Source: Amphiura filiformis | Lineage: Eukaryota; Echinodermata; Ophiuroidea; Amphilepidida; Amphiuridae | Direction of reading: 5' to 3' | Length of the DNA stretch: 64,000 nucleotides | Assembly: GCF_039555335.1 (NCBI RefSeq) | Contig: NC_092640.1 | Span: 39,166,295-39,230,294, forward strand | In this document: piece by piece, positions 36,901 to 45,835 of the stretch | Position numbering within the stretch: position 1 is the first letter of the stretch | Layout: each line of letters begins with the position of its first letter | Translations under genes and position numbers: made by a program | The notes under the pieces: generated by a model | The model's input: the letters and a program-made list of their open reading frames with translations, nothing else | The model's database searches: none | What the model was told of the DNA's origin: nothing

Positions 36901-39900
36901 TACGTGAAGCGAATTTATTCATTAAGAATTTGCCAGACGAGCGTCACGTAGTTGCAAGATATCCTCGGTCACGAAAGTTATGATTCAAAAAGTAGTTTAT
37001 GAAAAGTACGAACTGACTTATTATTAAGATGGACATGCACTCATAAGAAACTCATACAGTATTGTACATAACTATATAGCTAGGCAGAGTGGTGGTAAAC
37101 TATGCACACAGTTCTGCGATCTGCAGTGTATCGCCGGGAGCTAATTTGTATAACTTGCGCGGTGTCCCTGCGGAATTCGACCTTCAGCAAACTGCAAACC
37201 AGTTCGGATTTACTTTATATACTAGTAGTAGGCCATACATATTGTAGTTACTGTCCGTTTTCCTATACACAATACTTAGTGCGCTCACCATTGACGCGTG
37301 ACCTCTACAAATAGTGTATGTTAGATGTATAGGCCATTGCCTAGTTGACGTCACTGTGTAAAAAATAACCGGCATATATTTAAAGTATTCTCTGAAATTC
37401 TAGAAAATATAGTTTTGTAACATGTCCTAAATTTTTAGCTAATTTAGGTGTTTGGAAATATTGGTACTTTAGTGTTTTAGGAAGGATATGTAAACGACAG
37501 ATAACACCAAAAAATATGAAGAAATTATTTCTAACCCGTGTTAAGTCATTAAGCTTCTCATTTTCAAGAACGCTGGTTAACAATAAGCAGACTATTGTCT
37601 CATTTCGTAAACAAAAGCCCACAGTATTGTTACCTTGCGTTCGCTTTATAATCGTTCACCCAACTGAAACTCTAATACCAGCTCACAACAGAGTGCAGTG
37701 TGTATTTAACCAGAGAAGATCTGATGTAACATAGTTGAGCTGTTTTCATTGAGTGTTATCTTGGTTTAATAGCTTTTAATGGGGTTTAAGTCCTTCAAAG
37801 GTCGTGGTGAATTCTACTGTAGACATGACTGCATCATGATTATTTTAAAGTCAACAACATTCAACAATATGATCACCGTGATAGTATGACAGTATCAGTA
37901 CCGTGGGTGTCAGTGATCCTGGCCTGACACAGTAGACAAACAAACAAACAAACAAACACGCCACACACATGACACATGCATGCAAGGTAACATTGATTAT
38001 ACACTAATCAAACAATGGTATTGATCCTGTACAACTGGTCGTGGTTTATTTACAATCGATTCATTTAAAATCCCCATAGTAAACATTAATTTTGGCAAGA
38101 GTTTTCTCTCTCTGGAACGAGGATGCATCCACTGGCTCCGCGTAATGAAAAGATCTAACATGATTGGTCAATTTAGCTCCGCGAAGCGAAAAGTAAGCTA
38201 CGCGTAGCAGCTCCACGTTGTGGCGGTTACGGCCAGCCATATACTGATCATGCGAAAATCGAAAAAACATAGAATAGAAACAGTGTGGCAGGCTCTCAAA
38301 ATCTCAAATTGTATGCTTAGCCTAAGTCGCTCGGCCTATCTCGAATAAAATCACCATGCGTAGCTGTTGAAAAACGTGAGGATTCATCGTACTATCACGG
38401 CAATTTTTGACACGAAGATATAGGGACGATGACGGTGTGTACTGCATCTGCCTTTGTCACTAGGAAGGATGAGTATTGACTTCTCAGCTTTGAGGTCTCG
38501 GGTGCCTGTTGCTCATCTTTGCTGAGGTTACTTTTGGGTAGCTTAGAGGACTTGAGACTGCCTACAACTTCAACTCGGAGTTGGGCAGCTTCTGGTTTAG
38601 GTAAGCGTGTGCATGCCCTCTCTGTAGCGTCGATAAAATCATCCACAGGGATATGCGATGGATTAGGAGCAAAATTCAGCTCCTTTGCCAGAATACTGGT
38701 TTGAGCTGTACTAAGTTTGTACTTGGATAGGTTGATGACCCATTTCTTGAGTTGCGATCCACCCAAGTCCACATCTTCAGCTGTGTTGTGATGGGAAGTA
38801 GTAGTGGCACTTAATTGGGATTTTTCTGCCAACCTCTCTAGTTTCTTTATCTGTCTGCATTTAGCATGACTTTTCTCAGTCATGCATACAATCAGCTTAT
38901 CCAAGAAAAAATCAACTGGCAACACTACAGCTAAGACAGCAAGTGCTAGTATTGGATACAGCTCAGTCAAGAAGAAGCAACCAGCCAGTAAGATTGCGAA
39001 ACGTCACTACTAATTGTGAGTACCTGGATTTGTTATGAGAACTCTAGTAATAACCAAAATACACTTTCTTCTAGAAACACCTTTCAAAAGGACAAAAAAA
39101 GGACATTGTCAAGAGGAAAAGGTCATATACCCGTATCGCACAGCTGACTATGAAATTGGCAAGCAGCTAATTTTTGTTAAATTGAAGTCGAATATGTTGT
39201 CTGCTAAGCGGCATACACAGCAAAGGGTTAAAATATATGTGGGGTTGGGTTCAATCAGGGAAGTGCCACTATTCAATAGCATTTGTATTATTTACGTTAT
39301 CATTTGTCTTCTGAACTACACATAGCAGATAGTAGAAACAATTCTTTTCATTGAACTTGAGGAACAGTTTGCTTCGATTTTTACAATAAGCTGAGCAACT
39401 TAATTTTTTTCACCCAGGTACAACATGGAAATTGACCTTTGACCTGTTGAGCCTCGTCCGTGGTAAATCTAAGTCTTATTTCTGTGATTCGTATCTTAAC
39501 CACAGACAAATAATATGATTTTTTTTCGTGAATTTGATTTGATTTGAGTTTATTTAGCATATCATCGAGAGTCAAAAAACATATTGCACAGAACATACAC
39601 AATTTTATAAAATACAAAATAAAACATAAAATATTGACATGACAATATGCCAAGGATTTCCCTTAAAGTCAAAGACTTATTTCCAAAGGGGTCCTTAAAA
39701 TATACAATAAACAATGAAAATATATATATTACAACTATTTAAAACATGAAACACCTAAATAAGCTTCTTAGAAGTTAATTTGGAGCATGTTTAATTTCTG
39801 CTTCTTATGTGAACCTGCCGAGGTTTTTGTGTCCTTTTAGGGTCAAGTGGTTCAAATACAGTTTGGCAGACAAAATATTATTTGAATTCAGCATACCCGA

Positions 39901-42514
39901 ATGAACACAAATAATTGATTTACCAATTTCTACGCTAACTTGCCGCTTGACGCTTGACGCTTAAGGTAATACACTATTTTAAAGTGTTGCGATTTGGTAG
40001 TTCACAACATCTTGCGAATGGTAATGAGCTTTGGCAAAAATTACATTGCTCATTTCCTTGCGAGCGTGTAGAAGAATTCAAATATCACATAAATAATTTT
40101 GTAGGTCCTGTGGTTCTTGAGTTATGTTGTAAAGAGGGCTGAAACAACAACACTTTTGTAAAATGTACATAACTCATTAACAACAATAAATTAAGCCAGT
40201 TTTCAAATTATATAGTTTGTAGAATGAACTTTTGCAAAACATCAATGTGTTATTTGCCAATAATTTATTGATCTAGAGACTGAAAATCGACCAACAACAC
40301 CTCGTCTACCCTTAAAATACCGAACCAGTCTATATTATGAACCAATACAGCTTCTGGTGGCAAGTATGGTTGATTTCACATACTATAAAAGACTCATACA
40401 AATCATATAATTTTGCGTGGTATGATTTCTATTCATGTTAAAGTCAAACAATAATACTGTCAAAGTTCAAATCCCGGGTTTCACATGACTATGAAAGACT
40501 CATACAAATTATATAATTTTGCATGGTAGGTTAAGGTAAAGGTAAAGGAGACGATCCTGTATAAACAGTGATCGGAGTGCCCATCTCTTTTTCATTGGCG
40601 ATTGGGACAGACTCCTCCATGTAATGTTGCTATAGGGGGATCGCTACACCTCCTCTACAGCGAGTCTGTTACCTTCCCAGCATTTAAGAATGCCGGTACC
40701 CATTTAAACACCTCACCTGGGTGGAGAGGAGTAATCGAGATAAAGTGCCTTACTCAAGGGCACAACACGATGGCATCGCCGGGGCTCGAACCCGCAACCT
40801 TCCGGGTTGCGGGTTCATGGTATGGCATGATATTTTGCATGGTATGATATCTATTCATGCTAAAGTCATACAATAATACTGTCAAAGTTCAAATCCTGGG
40901 TATCATTATTAATTACAGGGTGGTTGCGTATTTATCGTTATTAATTTTTATCAGATAGGCCTTTTATGTTTATCTATATATTCTATACACCATGTTTACA
41001 TGGACGAGGGAAGTAAACATACTAGTAGTGTATGTAAGAAATACATTAATACATATGTACGAAGTCATGTCTACTTCTTAAAATCATCATGTCCATAAAA
41101 GAACAGACAATCAATGTTTGATACTCATGTATAATTCATAATTTAATGATAATTAACTTTTTCTGAGCTTCTTAGTTAACTATATTCTACTACTCCATAT
41201 TTCAGAAAAATACAGCACTTTTTTTTAGGTTAAAAAATATTACCCTGTTTTGCCAGATGAAAACATAGCTAAATCCTTATCATTTATAGTTTAGCTGCTA
41301 AGCTCCCAAATTTGGTACAATTGTGCACTTTGTAATAAAAGTACTGCATGAGAAATCCAAACATGAAGTATAGGGCCCAAAGCTTATAAGATGTAGAACC
41401 ATTTCAGATTTGACCGCTAGTGACCTCCAGAGGTCACGAAAGGTCACACAGAGGTAAAAATGTGAAAATGCACCAATCTTGTCAACAAATACACCAAATT
41501 ATGGAGCGATTGCCGAATAGGGTGCAACTCTACAAGTCTAGCAAGTTGCACCCTATTCGGTAAAGATTCGTCTAATCACAAGGATTTCAAAAACTGTATA
41601 GTTTATGCTATCTATGACCTATCGTTACAGAGTTATTCAAATCGATCCGTCCCATCGTGGATTATATAGGTAGTATTGGGTACCAAACACCAAAGGCACT
41701 TGCAGAAATTTTCTCGCCGTTAGTAGGGATAACCTAACTCATGTCACCAATTCAAAACAACTCGCAGAAGATATCGCAGGTCAAAAAATCCTACATAGGT
41801 GAGACAGGGAGAGAGCTTGGCACAAGTCTGATAGAACATTTAACACCAGAAAGATACCGAGAAAGCAGAAACCAAGAAATACACCCGTGCAAGACGAAAC
41901 GAATCTACTACAGAATTCATTAAATTAGCAATTACGGACGCCACATATAAACATGTCATAGATTGGGAAGGAGCTATCATTCTTGTCAAGGACGCAAACC
42001 AGTTGAAAAGAAAAGTCAGGGAGGTCATATTGATCAGATCAGGAGAAAGGGGACGACACCTTGAACCGGGACGTAGGTAGTATGATTCACTGATTGCACC
42101 ATCGCACGCTGGGAATGAGGCTACAGTCATCTTCTGCGGAAGAAGCAGTAAACCAAGGCACTTTTGAGAAAGCTATTATCCAAGATGGCGAAAACTAAAG
42201 ATGTGAGTAATATTCTGGATTTATCTACCTAATAATTTTCTGATAACCAAACCAATCTTACAGATGCAATCCTACAGATACAAAAGTGTCACAAAAGCGC
42301 AATGTGATTATTTTAATTTATATCCAACAACTGTGTGTACATGTACAATGATAAAATCAGCAAACCTACCTCCATCTTCACCCCCTATAATATAGTTGTT
42401 GGTTTCCTTCTGTGACAAGCTAACTATACCCATAATAACGGCAATTATCCCAGTCACTAACGCCAAGACGCTTACAATCGTCGGCAGACTGCCATTAGAC
42501 CCAGAATCACCCAT
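24854..42514 (-). CDS. Gene B: membrane-anchored family-3 solute-binding-like protein, eight exons
   Basis: Exons are 42514-42370, 31554-31475, 31222-31170, 30770-30642, 30172-29970, 27003-26926, 25318-25111 and 24903-24854. Exons 3-8 join in one frame to a TGA. In order the product shows a membrane anchor (exon 1), GFDVDIVNAVCKIAG (exons 3-4), RTFQFSDPFST then RDISGKKIGFLDG (exon 5), a small helix-rich exon 6, and VDGFDAVVI plus FAELRASPEYKRIC (exon 7). These follow the landmark order of bacterial polar amino-acid-binding proteins. No ion-channel segment interrupts the two lobes, unlike glutamate receptors. About eight cysteines suggest an extracellular fold. Exon 2 is 80 bases against 106 in gene A and shifts the frame after exon 1, reaching TGA. 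Unless another exon is used, the anchored form is broken. Confidence 0.65.
25111..25318 (-). CDS. Gene B exon 7
   Basis: 208 bases, acceptor CAACTACAG and donor GTAGGT, entering in phase 0 and leaving in phase 1. It encodes VDGFDAVVI and ends FAELRASPEYKRICRDMLEQ. This C-terminal lobe end resembles the final helix pair of family-3 solute-binding proteins (ALAELRASGEY-like). Confidence 0.8.
25580..25945 (-). repeat. Dispersed repeat, inverted copy of 2915-3290
   Basis: It carries the same sequence blocks as the copy in intron 3 of gene A, in reverse orientation. It lies in intron 6 of gene B. Confidence 0.5.
25946..26925. other. Intron 6 of gene B, nothing recognised
   Basis: Two CACCCTGTATAA-type motifs (about 26537 and 26565) recall the ends of TA MITEs, but no second end could be paired. 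No exon is seen. Confidence 0.4.
26926..27003 (-). CDS. Gene B exon 6
   Basis: 78 bases in phase 0 at both ends, acceptor TTTTTTAG and donor GTGAGT. It encodes GVPIPPENVMYYSSHDQLLA and then GIQNEE, matching exon 6 of gene C in length and sequence. Confidence 0.8.
27026..27984. repeat. Foldback element in intron 5 of gene B
   Basis: Arms of about 200 bases (27026-27225 and 27798-27984) are reverse complements. The outer ends are AAACACAGCCAAAAAAG and CTTTTTTGGCTGTGTTT. The middle holds no coding sequence. The left end starts about 20 bases from the acceptor of exon 6, so the polypyrimidine region lies at the edge of the element. Confidence 0.75.
28031..28950. repeat. TA-flanked MITE with GGGGAGACCGGGG ends
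   Basis: GGGGAGACCGGGGATGGA at the left is mirrored by TCCATCCCCGGTCTCCCC at the right, with TA outside both. Inside, GGGGTAAGTTGTTACA and GGGGTAGGTTGTTACA motifs recur as short direct repeats. There is no transposase. Confidence 0.8.
28992..29780 (-). mobile_element. 262-codon ORF, probably N-terminal part of a non-LTR retrotransposon ORF
   Basis: The open frame starts with a signal-peptide-like hydrophobic stretch (about residues 4-22). It then has a Cys-containing segment, an Arg-rich patch (KRSRGRRAG) after ISYTRNELWRL, and near the end FPAVLLTVNIRF. The YTR-EL..L / RRGRR / VLLTN order resembles the region before the endonuclease of CR1/L2-like elements. The endonuclease itself is missing, so this is a 3'-truncated fragment. 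It lies in intron 5 of gene B between the MITE and exon 5. A host exon cannot be excluded. Confidence 0.4.
29970..30172 (-). CDS. Gene B exon 5
   Basis: 203 bases, acceptor TTTACTTCAG and donor GTAAG, entering in phase 1 and leaving in phase 0. It encodes WFHTHVRDRTFQFSDPFST, VKSGNP, then YRDISGKKIGFLDGFI and DEFCVARQ. The Arg before FQFSDPF and the GKKIGFLDG turn sit where family-3 solute-binding proteins place the ligand-carboxylate Arg and the lobe-2 entry. Function of these residues is by analogy. Confidence 0.8.
30642..30770 (-). CDS. Gene B exon 4
   Basis: 129 bases, acceptor TATCACAG and donor GTGAGT. It encodes VCKIAGKNCRFSADVYTRCW, an RGGVGLYSGFYDACTG end, and four Cys. It is nearly identical to gene A exon 4 apart from a few substitutions. 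Confidence 0.8.
30820..31055. repeat. 118-base tandem duplication in intron 3 of gene B
   Basis: AAATACTCTTTTGGATTTGC starts at 30820 and 30938, and both copies end in ACATGTGTCATGTACC. Gene A has one copy in the homologous intron (about 1920-2042), so the duplication is specific to gene B. Confidence 0.75.
31170..31222 (-). CDS. Gene B exon 3
   Basis: 53 bases, acceptor ATTTATAG and donor GTAAAC. It encodes DEISGQIKGFDVDIVNA. The same frame and phases as gene A exon 3. Confidence 0.8.
31475..31554 (-). CDS. Gene B exon 2, shortened and out of frame with exon 1
   Basis: 80 bases against 106 in gene A. The 3' part encodes KIWVMAIGHSADNLEY and joins exon 3 in frame. Coming from the phase-1 exon 1 the reading hits TGA after about eight codons, because the linker lost 26 bases in all. 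An ATG within the exon (at about 31539) could start a soluble form without the anchor. Whether gene B is a pseudogene or uses another upstream exon is open. Confidence 0.5.
31582..32045. repeat. TTAA-flanked MITE in intron 1 of gene B
   Basis: This is a second copy of the element at 3524-3997, with TTAA at 31582-31585 and 32042-32045 and ends AGCCATAATATAACATTTG. Gene A has the uninterrupted site (TGTTAACTTAATATGAA) at about 4258-4275. Confidence 0.8.
32214..32707. repeat. Inverted repeat with 50-base arms
   Basis: CAGTCCTGTACAATGATTTT at 32221 is mirrored at 32657-32707, including the GTCGATAATAT palindrome on each side. A second small hairpin (CTAGATACAAGAGTGGATAC with GTATCCACTCC..ATCTAG) lies at about 32756-32826. 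Confidence 0.6.
32830..34403. other. Intron 1 of gene B, nothing recognised
   Basis: A short CAAA microsatellite lies near 33616-33632. The preceding ggact..aacct..ggtaaa context resembles 23325-23340, suggesting a shared dispersed sequence. No exon or coding relic is seen. Confidence 0.4.
34574..35443 (-). pseudogene. Penelope-like C-terminal part with GIY-YIG endonuclease
   Basis: 289 codons are open. The linker is Lys/Arg-rich. A Cys-containing CVYEIPCRNCTHTYVGETG is followed by the Arg of GTRMKEH and a DHVAEHNYVIDLEGAKIL segment that is standard in the endonuclease tail. The frame is offset from the upstream reverse-transcriptase part. Confidence 0.85.
35298..36269 (-). pseudogene. Penelope-like reverse transcriptase, frameshifted
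   Basis: Three overlapping frames (36269-35991, 36063-35599, 35612-35298) give RIYCTPKIHKAGTPLRPIV, GSIGYATSRSLADILGPL, HDVVSLFTNTPIDKALEV, GAAMGSPVSPI and WKRYVDDILEII. The order is correct for the palm and fingers of Penelope-type reverse transcriptases. At least two frameshifts are needed to read it through. Confidence 0.85.
36757..38240. mobile_element. Third-level insertion with long inverted ends and 8-base duplication
   Basis: The ends ATGGTAGGCCGCAACCGCC and GGCGGTTACGGCCAGCCAT are inverted, extending about 130 bases with GTGGAGCTGCTACGCGTAGC. ATACTGAT is duplicated at 36749-36756 and 38241-38248. Element X copy 1 has a single uninterrupted counterpart (GGTACTAGAGCATGC). An 8-base duplication suits hAT-type or related elements. 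It carries a copy of segment S (37235-37850). Confidence 0.75.
37235..37850 (+). repeat. Dispersed segment S, locus 2 (lacks the TA insertion)
   Basis: This matches 17500-17606 plus 19083-19560. The site TTGCCTAGTTGACG at about 37340 is the empty counterpart of the TA element at 17609-18915. A CAAA microsatellite follows at 37935-37960. Confidence 0.7.
38441..38970 (-). pseudogene. Penelope-like N-terminal coding region
   Basis: The open frame includes KKWVINLSKYKLSTAQTSIL, AKELNFAPNPSHIPVDDF and LSKDEQQAPETS, then SSFLVTKAD, where it is cut by element X. The missing continuation resumes as VVMDKSDYESKV at 36269. This identifies one interrupted reading unit. Confidence 0.8.
39068..39960. other. 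Intron 1 of gene B, nothing recognised
   Basis: AT-rich sequence with short frames only. No repeat partner was found within the window. Confidence 0.4.
39961..40315. repeat. TTAA-bounded element F2, copy 1
   Basis: It runs from TTAAGGTAATACAC to CTCGTCTACCCTTAA. A reverse-oriented homologue occupies 60395-60744, also bounded by TTAA at both ends. It is non-coding, about 355 bases. Confidence 0.7.
40373..40910. repeat. Tandem repeat interrupted by a SINE
   Basis: A unit of about 110 bases (GACTCATACAAAT, ATATAATTTTGC, AATAATACTGTCAAAGTTC) is repeated. The second unit is split by the SINE at 40533-40815. Confidence 0.6.
40533..40815 (-). repeat. tRNA-derived SINE, 5'-truncated
   Basis: On the minus strand it starts AACCCGCAACCCGGAAGG, has the B box GGTTCGAGCCCC, the body GTGCCCTTGAGTAAGGCAC, and ends in a short CTTTAC-type tail. 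CATGGTA flanks both sides (about 40525 and 40816), consistent with a target duplication. Same family as 988-1165. Confidence 0.65.
41418..41452. promoter_or_regulatory. Cluster of AGGTCA half-sites
   Basis: TGACCT, then AGGTCA four bases later in inverted arrangement, then a second AGGTCA four bases further in direct arrangement. Spacing resembles nuclear-receptor elements. It lies in intron 1 of gene B; no function is shown. Confidence 0.25.
41513..41560. repeat. 17-base perfect-stem hairpin
   Basis: CCGAATAGGGTGCAACT and AGTTGCACCCTATTCGG are exact reverse complements with a 14-base loop. Confidence 0.7.
41645..42080 (+). mobile_element. Internally deleted Penelope-like relic
   Basis: RPIVDYIGSIGYQTPKALAE and then, after a frame change, NSKQLAEDIAG come from the reverse transcriptase. 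They run directly into SYIGETGRELGTS of the GIY-YIG endonuclease, then KHVIDWEGAIIL. Everything between these landmarks in an intact element is missing. It is unrelated in position to the larger copy at 34-39 kb. Confidence 0.75.
42370..42514 (-). CDS. Gene B exon 1: N-terminal membrane anchor
   Basis: The ATG is at 42514 and the exon is 145 bases, phase 1, donor GTAGGT. It encodes MGDSGSNGSLPTIVSVLALV, the rest of a hydrophobic segment, and SLSQKETNNYIIGGEDGG. It is the nearest first exon upstream of gene B's exon 2, about 10.8 kb away across the transposon-filled intron. Assignment to gene B rests on order and strand. Confidence 0.65.
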
Positions 42515-42715
42515 ATTGAATCTGTTTCTTGCACCTTATGAACAAAATTAGTTCCGAGCCGAACACCTTTTGAGTCGTATTAACTCACTTCTATCGCATG
42601 TACAAGGTAGATAACTAAACCTATATAGTCGTGTTATACAATTGCCAATGTTGAGAGTCACAGTCCACTTATTCCTTTGTAATACGTGCAAGCAAATTCA
42701 ATCCAGGGTAAGGGT
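42515..42715 (-). promoter_or_regulatory. Conserved upstream block of gene B first exon
   Basis: GAACAAAATTAGTTCCGAG and the acaaggtaga..actaaac block match the flanks at 16680, 7480 and 20070. The similarity covers about 200 bases with small gaps. Promoter function is inferred. Confidence 0.35.
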
Positions 42716-42921
42716 CGGTTCATAGTGAATATTCGAAGTCGAATATTCGGCTTCGAATACTTTTTGTGACGTCAAAATATATACGGCAACGAATAAAATA
42801 TGAGTTGAACCGGATTAAATATCGCGCAACTGATAGCGAGATACTATTGATTTATATGAAATGCTCGAGGTCACCTGAATATCGTTCGATGAACGATGAT
42901 TTCAAAAATCCCCAATGAAAA

Positions 42922-43591
42922 TTAAGGGATCTGGAATGAGCGTTTTGAGCGTTTCGACAGTATTTTTGTGGGACATGAGAGCACATCAGACATATCGAAT
43001 TACATTATAAATTCGAAGAATGTCTTTCTGATATCAAATAATTTTCATTTTTTGAAATTCATGATATAATACAAATTTTATGACAAATTATTAAAATTTG
43101 ATATTTTTCACATATTGATATATAACAGTCCTCGAAGTAAATATTATAAATCTAATGATATTTTCTTAAAGTGTATGTAGCTGGGAGGAAAAGCCGACGA
43201 TCAATTGAAAATTTTGCCCTTTCATATTGAAGATATGGATTTTTTTTCCAAAAGACCTAATTTTTTTGGTGTTTTGGGAAAAATCCATATCTTTAATACG
43301 AAAGGTCAAAATTGTCAATTGATTGTCGGCTTTTCATCCCACATACATACACTATAAGTATAAATCATCAGATTTATAACGTTTAATTTGAGAACTGTTA
43401 AATATCAAAAATATCAATTTTTAATCATTTGCCATAAAATGTGTATTTCATTGCGAATTTCAAAAAATCTAAATTATTTGATATCGGAAGGACATTCTTC
43501 GTATTCAGAATACCATTCGATATGTCTGATGTGCTCTAATGTCCCACAATAAATAGGCCTACTGTCCAAACGTTCATACCCCATCCCTTAA
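42922..43591. repeat. TTAA-ended foldback element F3, copy 1
   Basis: The ends TTAAGGGATCTGGAATGA and CATACCCCATCCCTTAA bound two arms of about 330 bases that mirror each other through AAAAGCCGAC..ATCAATTG and a central CCAAAAGACCTAA hairpin. A truncated second copy is at 50745-51410. It is non-coding. Confidence 0.8.
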
Positions 43592-45130
43592 CCTGCCCAG
43601 TTGTCAAATACGCCTGGATAGTTCCAAAATGGCTGATAACGAACTGAAAGAAAATGCTATGGGCGCACACCACTAAATAATCTTCCCATTGAAATACGTG
43701 TAAAAACACCGGTTTTCTTTGCTCATTTTGAGGCCTTTTGGGCTCGTTTAAAAATTTTTTATGATGACCAGTCGATTGTAAATCGATGAAAGTTTAACAT
43801 AATATGTTTAAATGTATAGGGGTCCTTATTGTCCTTCCACCTCGTTTTCCCGCTATGAGGCCGCGAACAGCGCCCTCAATGTTTTTGATATGCTCTCAAG
43901 ACTGCAAACCCGATTCTGCCATTTTTTAATTCGCGGACCTATTTTCTCAATAATTATAAAAATGCGACTTTTTTGGTGACTTTTCAAATTTATGTATAGG
44001 CTTTCCACTTTTATTTAAGCTATAATTCGCCACTCTTTCTGATTAATAAGTCTAAAGACCAGCCCAAAATACCTCAAATAGTTTCTGTATTTTACCGGAA
44101 CTCATTAGGGTTACACAAATCGCGCATTCATTTAGTCGTGTGCCCCTTATTAGTGCGGTACAAGCGTACCCATTTTTATATGATATGAAAGTAAAGGAAA
44201 ATGCCTGGCAGGCAATAGCATTCCAATGCTGTAGTAATGGTAAGTAATGTTTTATGCAAATAATATGATATTTAGGCTTACAAACATAACCTTAATGTAC
44301 AAGTTAATGTTTCCATATTAACGTGGCTCTATTTAAATCGACTGATGCAGAAAAAAAGTGTAACTCCAAATTCAGATTTATGCCTCCACCCCGGTTTTAC
44401 ATAAATAATGTTTGGCCCCAGTTCTAGGTCCCCATATGCATCTGCCCCTGGCAGAGGATGTGTGAGGGGAGGGTCTGGGGTGGTAAATCATTGGTTATTG
44501 ATATACAAATGCGTTTGCCATGGAGGTTCACCCATTTTTGTCATCTTTTCCGCACTAGCGGAATTCTTGACGTTTTTGGCACCTATAGGCCTAAACGATG
44601 TTATTTTGGGCGGAATAAAGATGTAATGCGTTGTTATCAGTCAAATTCATAATTATAATTAATAATTAAGAGGGCAAAATAAGTAATATGTAGGAATGGA
44701 TATATAGCGCTTTGCAATGAATATCTTCATAAACTATGCAGAACAACCAAAACCACGAGCGTTGGTACCCTATCATTGCGTGCTCTTTTAAAATAAATTC
44801 TTGTTTATTTCTATAATTTGTGAATCAGGCATTAAAACACACTTAGGCCCTAGCAATGTAGGCCTACACAAGTTTGGAACGAGACTTTTTATCTTTTGAC
44901 GCGTATTTCGGTCAAATGCCAAAATTGATTGCTCAATGAATCATGAAATGAGAGCAATACTACTTTGATGATACCGAACTCAAGTGGATATCAGCCAATG
45001 AAAAAAGTATTCACCGGAAATATATTTGTGGGAGTTGAATATTGTTGAACTCGACAGATATATATTTGGTGGGTCACCGTTGGTGGTCTCATATATAACA
45101 CTTGTGAGGGCTGTCATATTTGTCGTCGCT
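43592..45130. other. Spacer upstream of gene B, nothing recognised
   Basis: The ccactaaataatc..ccattgaaat stretch near 43670 resembles the region above the 16.66 kb first exon. No coding sequence or transposon ends were identified. Confidence 0.4.
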
Positions 45131-45139
45131 TCAATCATA

Positions 45140-45425
<286 letters not shown>

Positions 45426-45554
45426 TCATTTCTTGATTTGCTTTGCAGTTGAAACCTACAAGAAGGTATGGGTCAACCTCCGCTCCTGGTTTTTGGCATA
45501 TTAGAAAATATCAGTGTTTCAGAGTACAAATTTCACAATGAAAGTAGTAGGCCT

Positions 45555-45835
45555 ATAGATCTTCTTCTCTTTTTCTTTCCCTTTTCTCTTCTCCCTTGAG
45601 TCCCTTCCCCTTTTCTCTTCTCCCTTCCTCCTTTTCTTCCCTCTTTTTCTTTTCTTTCCCTTTCTCTTCCCTCTTTCTTTCCCTTTTTCTCTTCTCCCTT
45701 CCCTTTTTTTCTCTTCTTTCCCCTTTCTCTTCCCTCTTTTTCTTCCCTCTTTTCCCTTCCCAATTTTTTTTGTGTCCGGGGGCAGCTTGCACCCCAGGCC
45801 CCCCCACTGGTTACGCCACTGCTCATATTTAGACC
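45555..45835. repeat. Polypyrimidine tract joined to a CAGTGGCGTAACC end
   Basis: About 200 bases of C/T precede GTGTCCGGGGGCAGCTTGCA and CACTGGTTACGCCACTG. The latter looks like one inverted end of a CAGTGGCGTA-type DNA element on the minus strand; the other end was not found. Lys/Glu-rich frames on the minus strand are artefacts. Confidence 0.55.

Larger units (their letters stand above)
36276..38440. mobile_element. Element X, copy 2, inserted in the Penelope-like element
   Basis: ACTGCA is duplicated on both sides (36270-36275, 38441-38446) and the Penelope coding sequence resumes after it. The ends (CAGTGTCGACGTCCTATA and GATATAGGGACGATGACGG) are weakly inverted. The outer parts match 15063-15640. 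It contains the further insertion 36757-38240. The superfamily is not identified. Confidence 0.75.
34419..39052 (-). mobile_element. Penelope-like retroelement with nested insertion and 15-base target duplication
   Basis: The coding parts run on the minus strand. They are an N-terminal region (38970-38441), a reverse-transcriptase region in several frames (36269-35298) with FTNTPIDKALEV, GAAMGSPVSP and YVDDI, and a GIY-YIG endonuclease (35443-34574) with THTYVGETGRQFGTRMKEH. The order fits Penelope-like elements. Frameshifts make it inactive. Inverted terminal segments of about 150 bases lie at 34456-34606 and 38872-39053. ACCAAAATACACTTT is directly repeated at 34404-34418 and 39053-39067. 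A 2165-base insertion splits the coding sequence. It sits in intron 1 of gene B. Confidence 0.9.
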
